The position numbers and the translations under genes were made by a program. The notes below the pieces were generated by a model. It saw only the letters and a program-made list of their open reading frames with translations. It did no database searches and was not told where the DNA came from. A DNA stretch of 64,000 nt, taken from Microcyclospora pomicola. Taxonomy: Eukaryota; Ascomycota; Dothideomycetes; Capnodiales. Shown piece after piece: positions 56,130 through 64,000 of this stretch (positions are counted from its first letter, which is position 1; the number at the start of each line of letters is the position of its first letter). Location: NCBI GenBank assembly GCA_002786065.1, contig NHNY01000034.1:216818-280817 (forward strand), given 5' to 3'.

Positions 56130-56770
56130 AAATACTCTACTAGGGTATAGATATAGTCCTAAGGTTCTTAAGTTAACTTATTATAACCCTCCTATTATAC
56201 TTTATAATAGATACTATTAAGGGAATTCTAAGAGTCTATAATAGCCTATACTATGTATTCTACTATATTATCTATATAAGTAAGTAGAGAGGTAGAGAGT
56301 TGTTATCTTAGGTAGAGGTCGTTAGGATAGGGGTGTAGGAAGTTAATATAGAAGACATTATAGATCTTTATACTAGTAGGGAGCTCTAGGCAGTAGGCTT
56401 AAGAGCTAATCTTTATAGTAATAGTATAAGGGCCTACTTACTTTTAGTCTAGCTTCTTACTTAGCTTAAGGGTCTTAAAGTTATAGCTACTAAGGTATAC
56501 CCTATCCTCTACTTAGTAGTTAGGGGCATTCTTCTAGTGTCGATTAGTATACTTTTTGTAAATAGCTTAGGCAAAGTATATCTCTTATACTAGTATTAGT
56601 TCTACTTGCTCTATCTTAGTAGCGAAGTCCTATGCAGCAATTGCTTCCTAGTTAGAGCGAGTAACAGTTAAGGTAACTATGTGTTTAGAGGGCTCTATTC
56701 CAGTTCGAAGGTGTTGTCTATAGTTAGCTAGGAAAGGAGATGCCTTAGTAGTGCTACCTACTATTTAAGA
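56130..56770 (-). pseudogene. Relic Ty3/gypsy pol, integrase C-terminal part
   Basis: Minus-strand translation through TAG/TAA gives FLANYRQHLRTGIEP, then PNYQVEDRVYLSSYNFKTLK, GPYTITIKISS and IKIYNVFYINFLHPYPND. This is the C-terminal end of the polyprotein of fungal gypsy elements of the chromodomain type. It is truncated at about 56,770, where similarity stops. Its orientation is opposite to the gag relic at 54,590, so the two belong to different insertions or to a rearranged one. Confidence 0.8.
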
Positions 56771-57135
56771 CGATAAGATAGTGTCTTGTTGAGATTCTCT
56801 ATACAAATTCTAAAGTGCACAGACATTTTTAGAAGGGACGACCATCTCTTAGTAACTATCAATTGTTTCGATAACGCGCTATCACAGCGCTTCTAAATAG
56901 TTTTAAGAGGCAATTGAAACAATTTAAAGCAAGTTTTGTATACATTTATAGTCGCTATAACGACTTGTCGTTACATAATGTAGTTTCGAAATGTCGCTTT
57001 ATTAGTATTGAAGTTCGTTAAGGTGGTTCGGAGTATATATGTATATCTTAGACTACTCGCGCTACGACACAGTATTCTACATCACATATGCACTTCGAAC
57101 TATTTAATAGGTAAGGTAGTAGGTCTGAATACAAG
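56771..57135. other. Junction between strong and moderate RIP
   Basis: Base composition changes from very AT-rich to moderate. A short inverted repeat, AATTGTTTC/GAAACAATT, with arms about 45 bp apart lies at about 56,868-56,930. No gene is seen. Confidence 0.4.
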
Positions 57136-57163
57136 TTACTTTTGCTAGTCGGTCAAAGTCTTT
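57136..57163. repeat. AAACTTT...AAAGTTT inverted motif, copy 1
   Basis: Dyad motif: ACTTTT, a GC-rich centre GCTAGTCGGTC, then AAAGTCTTT. It lies beyond the 3' end of the unknown relic gene; four more copies occur through 63,403. Confidence 0.5.
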
Positions 57164-57215
57164 AAAATAGGTCTGCTTTCTACACCTACGCTACACTCTT
57201 TACAATCCTTATAGT

Positions 57216-58740
57216 CTAGGGTATACTAAAGAATAATGATAGAAGGGTCGAAGGTGCAATGCTAGGTAATAGCTGTCGGGAAGTAGAGGGAGCAGGGGTA
57301 GGGCTTTGTCTAGTACGCTCTGTTAGGGTAGGGCTAAATATTCGATGTCGTTTATTAATAGCAGCAGACCTCACGCTCTTAGAGTATACATCTCTTAGCT
57401 TGTCTAGGATGTCTGTAGTCCTAGAGTCGCACGACTTACAGCATTGCGACGTTTCTAACAAAGTCTCGTAGCGAGGCAAGTCGATGCTAAGGCAAGCTAA
57501 TACTTCGTTTAGGATGCGATGCGCGCACTCCGACCCTAGGCCTAAACGTCCCTCTTTTAAGGCTAGAAGGTTATAGGCTTTAGTATACATCTCGCCTATG
57601 TTATGATCTGTTCCTAGATTATCTGCGTTAGATAGAGAGGTCTCGTCGCTGTCGATAATGATCCAGGCAGAACACGCCTTTTGTCTCGGGGGTAGCGATA
57701 ACAACTTTATAGTTGTAGTAGACTCGTACTAGGACAGGTCTTTATCTATAGTATTAACCTGCGAGTCGGAGAGGACACGGCGCGTATCTTTAGGCTTGCT
57801 CCGTTTCATCTTCTAGTTACGTACACGCTTAACCTGATGTCGGCCTCCTAGAGACGAGACCTATAAGTCCTTAGAGTATACGCTTAATGCTAGATCTCTA
57901 GGCTGCCGGTCTTCGACCGGCGGCGTAGGCCTGCTCGTATTCGGCCGCTGCACGTACTTACGCTTCTTCTAATAAGATAGGATCCTAAGGTTCACTCGTA
58001 CTAATAGGTATATCGTTAGGTCTATAGTGCTAGCTTAGGTGGTCTGTAGCTAAGAGCCAAGCTTCTGCGTCTTAAGCACATTATATAGCTGTAGGCGAGA
58101 TGTCGTTAGAGCTTTGATCTGTAAGGCCCGGCGCTGCTGCATATCAGTCCGCGACATCTAGCGCTAGTTCTAGCTAGCTATAGCGTCCTCTAGTAATGTC
58201 TTCGACTTCGTTATGCGAACGATGGCCCTTAGAACCGAAGTACTATATTGCTAAGGTGAAGTGGACTGCTCGTTATGCAGACGAGTTCTCACTTCTTTAA
58301 ACTACTCTCGGCCCTATACATCTACAATAGTATTTAGGAGCCGCTCCTTCCTTACGTATATGCTACAACCTAATAGGACATTTGCAGTAATCATGTCGAG
58401 GGTGTTCTTATCCTTTACGTACGTCCGTATATCCTTAATGCTAGTAGTACGCTATAGACCTTTCGTTATACTATATTTGTATATCATCGCAGACCGCAAC
58501 CTACTGTCCTCGGTCTGCGCAGCTAGCTGCTTTAATAGCTCGATAATGTGCAGTCGTTGTGCCTTACTATTACCTAACAGATCTAGTTCGCGTAGCAGAG
58601 CAGCATCTACGTCCGTTCTAGGCCCTTTTTGTAGGACATACATAGCATCTTTAGTAGAGATCGTCGATAGCAGCTTTACTACTACAGATAAGGTTAATAT
58701 AATGTCGAGAGACTACAGCTATCTATATAGGGAGTAAGGA
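57216..58740 (-). pseudogene. Unknown relic gene, divergent partner of the RecQ relic
   Basis: A single minus-strand frame reads from about 58,740 to the stop at 57,216, about 500 codons. It is broken by TAG (and a few TAA) only. Protein-like stretches: KLLSTISTKDAMYVLQKGPR, AALLRELDLLGNSKAQRLHI, then basic and Pro-rich parts and, in the last intact 160 codons, KACSAWIIIDSDETSLSNAD and LPRYETLLETSQCCKSCDSR. I do not recognise the family. It lies head-to-head with the helicase relic, about 200 bp apart, suggesting a two-gene element with a shared promoter. The intact end codes for a Cys-containing segment (CCKSC) and a Ser/Thr-rich tail. No start codon is certain. Confidence 0.6.
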
Positions 58741-58881
58741 ACAGGAAGCAAAGGTTAGCGTGTGTCGATGAAGTGTTAGGGAGTGTATAGTAGAGAACGC
58801 ATACCGCTAAGGCTTATGTCATCCGAAGATCGCACCCCGGCTTATATAATCAAACATCGCGATAGATTCAGCAACGCAAGC

Positions 58882-58910
58882 AAAGACTTTAACCGACCGG
58901 CCAAAGTTTT
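58882..58910. repeat. AAACTTT...AAAGTTT inverted motif, copy 2
   Basis: AAAGACTTTAACC/GACCGGCCAAAGTTTT. It sits in the divergent gap, 33 bp before the helicase start codon, so it could be a promoter operator or a recombination site. Confidence 0.6.
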
Positions 58911-61432
58911 AGAATCGCTAGACATTATATCGCTTTTTAGCAAATGTTACTAACTCTATCAGTATAGCATAGTCGACTTTCTCCTGAAGATAGGAGAGAC
59001 ATCACAATCGATTTACCTACCGAGCTGCAGCAGCGTGTCCTTTACATCGCTAATGCTCGTATTGTAGTATGCCTCCTATACAAGATATGCTACGTCCTGT
59101 CGACGAAAGGGGTACAACGACATCTTCGCCGCTAACATATCGATTGGCCTCTTAAAGATCGTCAGCTTATTAAGACGTATATCGCCAGTTTAGATCTTGT
59201 AGATCTAAAGGCTATCCTAACCCTAGTCGGCATTTCTCGCCCTATCCTAGGTCTCGGGATACACGACGGCTAGGTTTGTTAGGAGTGCTAATATGCTATA
59301 AAGGAGCAAAGTAGCATATAAGAATACTATCAGGGGAAGCACGGTTAGGTAAGGGCTGCTACACGACTTTAGAAGCCGGGTAAGATACAGACATTGTTTA
59401 AGGGTCCCTGTCGGCAGTACTTTAGCGTCCTTAATAAAAGGCTAAGTAAAGAAGGGGATAAGGGTGATTAGGAAGAGGCCGTAGTAAATATATTAGAAAG
59501 GGGGAAACTAAGAGACTAAGAGGAACTAGAGGAGCAGTATAACCTAAGCGGAGAATTAGCGCCTGTAGACAACACGCTATAGATGCGAAAGACGAGATAG
59601 GCTGATAAGTTTACTAGGTATGATCTACGCCAGGTCGTTTAGTTGAGTGTAAAGCCGACGAACGACGACGCGTAGCTAAGCAGCATTTAGGACTCCGTCT
59701 GCCGAATCCTCGCACAATACGAGGCTAGTATAAAGGCGTGGCACCGAGATGTCGAGGACAGAGATGTTGTTCTAGGGTAGTTAAACAGTCCGAAAGCCAC
59801 GGAAACCAATACCAAGCCATTCAGTGTGTATTACGAGAAAGCAACGCATCAGAAGTACGTAAGCTATTAGGCACGTTGCATCTGTTATAACCTTCGCTTA
59901 CTACATAGCAGAACGAATTATAGACACTAATTTGATCTAACAGAGGAGCGAGCGATGCGTGAAGCATAGGACGCGGTGAACTTCGGGGAAGGCGACGAGG
60001 CATTAGATCGTTCGATATTCGATCTTAGTGTTCGGCTATAGCAACATAAAGCTCTAGGCACTTCGAAGTCGGCGTTAATACATTTTTGCGCCGTGCTAGG
60101 TATCTACGAGCAGACGTACTGTTTCCGCCTCGCGCCTACATATAGTCAAATGCTGGCGGGATTACTATATTGCGCTCGATTAATCCTCTTTGAACATACA
60201 TTACCGCGCGACTCTCGTACACAGCTAACAGACCTATTTACTAAGTTTATCGCTGTTCATTATCTGTAGCTTATAGATAGACGGCCTACGCCGTTCTACT
60301 ACATTGTGAACTTGCTTACATATGCTCTTAGCGCAGGCAAAGAAGTCGGTGCTCTACTACGGGTAATTTAGTCAGATGCCCGAGACACCTTAATTTATTA
60401 GGGGCAACGTCTCCCTCTTAATAACCTACGGCAATTTGTGAACAACATATATACAGCTGCGGAACACGTTCTGTACTAGAAATTAGGGGCAGCAGACGTC
60501 GCTAGGTCCTTTAAGGCAATTATAGACGATATAAATAACAGGTCATTAGGATATTCCTTTATAGCCGACCCTAGAAACTAACTTATGTCCGGGTGTGAGG
60601 CTATTCTCCGACGACTTACAGTCTCCTCTACCTATCGATTACTGTTCGACAAGACGCTAAAGGTAGAGCCATATGCTTAGCGGGCCTATTATAGTCATCT
60701 CGACCGATTTATAGGATTGTTATTTATCCTCGTCTATATATGTAGCGGCGCACTAGCGCGAGGGGTAGAGATACTCCTAAGTCGATAGATAAACGCTTAT
60801 AAGGGACTACGAAACGTGTATATTGTTAATAGAGAGGTTATAATCGTCACTGCGTATTACAAGTCGCAGGCTATTATAGGGGCACATCGTGTTATTACCC
60901 GGTTCTTACTACATTAAGTAGGAAAATTGCTCATCGCTTATCTTGTTAAGATTCGCCTATTCTATATGCTCCTCGACAGAGACAGTATTCCTAAAAAAGC
61001 TAGGAGCTTCCTATAGACTAACAAACAGGGTCTATAGTCCACCTTATACGCTACGAAGACCCTCGCAACAGAGACTACAAGTAAGATAGGCACGCGAATC
61101 ACCTTCTATAATTACAGACACATCGCGAAGGCTATCGATCGAGAACAAGTACGTAGCATGATCGACGAAGATAAAGAAGGCCCTAATAACATTCACGACC
61201 TAGCCTTTGCGTATACAAGTGCTACCGCCGATAGGATATATACGATCGACGCTACTATACTACGCAGTCTGACTTCTCGAACACTGAATGCGTTCCGAAG
61301 CGTGTCCTACAAGTAGCATTCGTTTTAGAGATTCGACGGGCTACTAGTAGAGCGAGGGCTTACGAGAGCGCGAGATTCGGGTGGCTAGCCCGAACTTCTA
61401 CCGAGAAAACTTGTACGAAGGGAAACGAATAC

Positions 61433-61461
61433 AAAAACTTTAGCCGGTCGGTTAAAGTTTT
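61433..61461. repeat. AAACTTT...AAAGTTT inverted motif, copy 3
   Basis: Best copy: AAACTTTAGCCGG then TCGGTTAAAGTTTT. It lies inside the helicase frame at the border between the DUF3505/central part and the helicase domain, where it is translated KTLAGRLKFSDLA. Confidence 0.65.
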
Positions 61462-63311
61462 CAGATCTAGCGATTGAGGAAGCATTAGCGCACCTACACG
61501 GACCTAAGAGCGAATTCAAAGACGTCTACTAGAAGGCCGGACTTAAAGCAGTACTAGAAGACAAAAGTCCTCTCGTAGTCATTCTTCCTCTAGGGGGTAG
61601 GAAGAGTCTCCTCTTTTAGCTCCCCGCGTCTCTATCGACCACGACTGCCACGATTGTCGTCGCACCGTTCCGGGTATTAATTAATAACCTCGTCTAGCGC
61701 AGTCGCGCACTAGGCATCAAGAGTTAGATGTAGGACGGCTAGCACTCTATCAATGCCTAGTTAGTCTTCGTTAGCGTAGAGACTGCCGCTGTGAACGATG
61801 ATTTTATGACATATCTTTCTAAACTGCAAGTGGATAGTCGGCTTGATCGTATCGTCGTCGACGAGTGTCACGTCCTACTCACCGCACAGTCCTATCGTTA
61901 TCAACTAGCCTATCTTAATCGGCTTCGCACTATCCCGTGTTAATTAGTGCTATTGACCGGAACCCTGCCGCCTCGAATGTGTCCTGACCTAGAGGCTCTG
62001 TTCCTTCTCCGAGACATCGAACGTAGGCCGCTTTATGTTCGCGCGTAGACGAACAGGAGCAACATTATGTACGAAGTAGAGGTCGGCCTAGTAGCTATAC
62101 AGGAGGATACCTTAAGGGATCGAATCCGTGAACAGCAACGTAGAACCCCTAATCAACGCTGCCTGATTTTTTGCCGTACCTGCGCCTTAAGCGAGGCGAT
62201 CGCTGCCGCACTCGGTTGCTAGGCCTATTACCGCGCGCAATCTAATTACGACGAGTCTATCGCAGCGTAGAGGGCTAGCGAGGATACGACTCTCGTAGCT
62301 ACGACCGCTCTAGGGACTGGCGTCGATCTACTAGATGTAAACTTAGTCATACACATCGGCCTTCCCTATAGCATTGTCGACTTCGTTTAAGAAGTTAGGT
62401 ATACAGGTCGGAGTGGACAACAGTCGTGTAGCATCGTAATATTGTCTAAAACCGAGCTGTTATAGATCATGAGTCCGGATGCTTATAAGCAAACCTAGAA
62501 CTAAGAAGGTCTGCGGCTCTTTCTAGCTGCTGACAGCTGTCGACGCGCAATATTGACCTTGGTCATAGATAGCATCAGCAAATCGTGCGATCTAGCCATC
62601 GCAGAGATTTGCGACAACTGTCACAAACAGCACTCTACGTCGCCGGTCCTAGCTAATGATGCCGAACCTCTGACCGAAACGTCGTCCAAACAAATAGATA
62701 ATATGCTAGTACAATAGTCGAGTATACCTCTACCTAGTCGCACAGAGCAACAAGCCTAGGATCATATTTACAGTACGCGCCTCTTCTTAGAGCGTATACG
62801 CACGCAGGGGGATGAGCAAAGCAGCTTGCTAATCGCGGTGCAGGAGATTGCGACTAGGTGTGCGTATTGCTAGCTACAACAGCGTGATCCTACTAAACAC
62901 CCTACCCTGTCCTGTCCGCTATTAGAAAAGGCTCTTAGTACTCTGTATCGGGCTGTACGAAAGACCCTTTATATAAAACCTAAAACTTATTGCTGCTACT
63001 AATACGGCTTACCTACGGACTGGTGCCCCTACTTCTTATAGCGCTAGAAGTGTTAGGAGGCCGATATTGTTCTAGCATTAGCCCTCGCAGGATAGGCAGA
63101 CGACCTTACGGGGGCAGCGATACGATCTAAGTTAGGTTGTACGACGCTCTCCGACTTCCTATAGTAGATAGGCGAGCTAGCCTATGTAGCTGGTATTCGA
63201 AGTGCGAACATAGTGAAAGCGGTATATACCGTTGCCCGACTGAACGCAGTGACGAGTACTACGTAGGTCTTCGATCATCAGTCGAGAAAGGACGGCCGCG
63301 CTCGAAAAGCT

Positions 63312-63340
63312 GAAACTTTGGTCGACTAGCGAAAGTTTTC
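63312..63340. repeat. AAACTTT...AAAGTTT inverted motif, copy 4
   Basis: GAAACTTTGGTCG/ACTAGCGAAAGTTTTC, near the helicase C-terminus, in the same reading phase as copy 3 (ETLVDQRKFSSL with TAG read as Gln). Confidence 0.6.
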
Positions 63341-63376
63341 AAGTTTACGGAATTTATTCTTGAAACAGGTACGATC

Positions 63377-63403
63377 ATAAACTTTAGCCGACTGGCAAAA
63401 TTA
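63377..63403. repeat. AAACTTT...AAAGTTT inverted motif, copy 5
   Basis: AAACTTTAGCCGACTGGCAAAAT; overlaps the TAA that ends the helicase frame. The right arm is worn. Confidence 0.55.
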
Positions 63404-63434
63404 GTACAGCGATTTAGCGTGTCGTCGCAGATAT

Positions 63435-63650
63435 TGTAAGGCCCCTTTCCTACATGAAGTGAGGTTGAAGTCACGTGTCTCCAGTCTTGGCATGAAGCGA
63501 CACTTCGGTGCGCGACCTGCGCACCTCGTACGCTTCATGGATTATTCTCGGTAGTAACTGTATCATACTATTACTCCCCTATTTCTGTGTACTACGCTAT
63601 CCTTTGGCATCTAGAAGCTACGCCCTAGTAGTCTATTGCTGCCCCTTACA
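63435..63650 (+). repeat. Candidate 5' LTR (216 bp) of an LTR retrotransposon
   Basis: It begins TGTAAGGCCCC and ends GCCCCTTACA, giving TG...CA ends with a 7-bp inverted terminal match. A protein frame starts 42 bp after it, the usual leader distance. The sequence is not RIP-decayed. The second LTR lies beyond the window, so this rests on one end only. Confidence 0.55.
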
Positions 63651-63691
63651 ATTATAATCCATCTTTTGAGGAACATAGCCCAGTACACAGG

Positions 63692-64000
63692 ATGGAGGAC
63701 ATTCAGGAGATGGAAGGGCATAGCACCCATGAAAACCCTATAGAGACAACTGCGAGCGACACCATACAAGACGCGAGCGCGACGCTAGAAGAGCGCTTGC
63801 GCATCGCGCGGGAAAAGCGGGATCGTCTCATTATGCAACGAGAGCTGCAGAGGGTGGAGGAAGAAGTAGCTATGCTTGAGAGAGGCAATAGCATCCCTGA
63901 TAGCCTCCCCGATCATCTCCAAACCAGCTCAGCTATCACTACACCAAGATCCTCAGAACTCACTCCGAGTTTGGCAGGAAGCGCCGCATGGTCGCTGCGC
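63692..64000 (+). CDS. Probable retrotransposon Gag N-terminus (partial)
   Basis: Open from ATG 63692 to the window edge, 103 codons, with no stop and no RIP signature. It starts MEDIQEMEGHSTHENPIETT. A charged, coiled-coil-forming segment follows (EERLRIAREKRDRLIMQREL), then a Ser/Pro-rich linker. Many fungal LTR-element Gag proteins start with such a polar coiled-coil region, and the position 42 bp behind a candidate LTR supports this. No zinc knuckle or protease is visible yet, so it could be Ty3 or Ty1 type, or an unrelated gene. Confidence 0.55.
   Translation, partial: MEDIQEMEGHSTHENPIETTASDTIQDASATLEERLRIAREKRDRLIMQRELQRVEEEVAMLERGNSIPDSLPDHLQTSSAITTPRSSELTPSLAGSAAWSLR

Larger units (their letters stand above)
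58944..63380 (+). pseudogene. Relic DUF3505 + RecQ-type helicase (telomere-linked-helicase-like)
   Basis: One frame from ATG 58944 to TAA 63380 (1,478 codons) keeps its phase over 4.4 kb. It is broken by dozens of TAG/TAA and, as far as I translated, no TGA. N-terminus: IDLPTELQQR and two zinc-finger-like pieces (CYVLSTKGVQRHLRR, VCQECQYAIKEQSSIQ, a TAA read as Gln), as in DUF3505. A central part has CSGALARGVEILLSRQ and YYKSQAIIGAHRVITRFL. The helicase follows: motif I LPLGGRKSLLFQLPA near 61,590 (the third Gly of GGGKS now Arg, one G-to-A), DECH at 61860-61871, LTGTLPP, motif V ATTALGTGVDLLDVN near 62,310, motif VI EVRYTGRSG near 62,395. A Cys-rich C-terminus (CDNCHKQ, CCYQYGLPTDWCPYF) closes it. 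The frame may have continued to 63,434, where the LTR begins. Such helicases occur in fungal subtelomeres and mobile elements. Confidence 0.85.

Noticed and set aside
58261-58737. 158-codon plus-strand frame
   Set aside because: Antisense to the better-supported minus-strand relic, whose frame continues for 1.5 kb with TAG/TAA stops only.

Overview
The window looks like a filamentous ascomycete chromosome segment. The genes have short introns (about 50-130 nt, mostly GTRNGT...YAG) and the gene set is typical of the group (hapB, palC, PMT4, EMC3, NOP12). Repeat-induced point mutation (RIP) has decayed the repeats: they are rich in TA and CTAG, and relic reading frames are broken by TAG and TAA. 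Alternation of gene-rich and RIP-decayed DNA is common in Dothideomycetes, but the genus cannot be read from this sequence.

Layout. (1) 1-1190: 5' part of an unknown membrane protein gene on the minus strand, running off the left edge. (2) 1442-13970: a 12.5-kb decayed DNA element with 72-bp terminal inverted repeats, a perfect 6-bp target duplication (CTGCGG) and TAC...GTA ends. It sits in the short gap between that gene and REX1. Inside are a 4.42-kb tandem duplication, four relics of one small gene family, two arrays of a ~150-bp repeat, a 177-bp hairpin and a minus-strand relic frame. (3) 14065-51764: gene-rich DNA with REX1, PXMP4, a tripeptidyl-peptidase gene with one in-frame stop, mitochondrial ribosomal protein mL54, hapB, an amino-acid/GABA-type permease, palC, NOP12, DEP1, a GH64 glucanase, the divergent EMC3/SPC2 pair, PMT4, RAD17, an orphan gene and a cysteine-rich protein with a hydrophobic tail. 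(4) 52415-56770: strongly RIP-decayed DNA with a Tc1/mariner element (TIRs and TA target duplication still visible) and two Ty3/gypsy pieces in opposite orientation. (5) 57136-63434: a moderately decayed two-gene divergent module. One gene is a 1.5-kb relic of unknown function; the other is a 4.4-kb single-frame relic of a DUF3505 + RecQ-type helicase (telomere-linked-helicase-like). An inverted-repeat motif recurs five times through it. (6) 63435-64000: a 216-bp candidate 5' LTR followed by an undamaged open frame, the start of a younger LTR retrotransposon.

Most genes in the middle block are housekeeping: RNA and ribosome maturation (REX1, NOP12, mL54), the ER protein pathway (EMC3, SPC2, PMT4), chromatin and checkpoint (DEP1, RAD17) and regulation (hapB, palC). 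EMC3 and SPC2 share a 208-bp divergent promoter. The best candidates for something undescribed are the 12.5-kb TIR element with its duplicated gene and repeat cargo, and the helicase/unknown-gene module. Both are fossils here, so living copies elsewhere in the genome would be needed to understand them.
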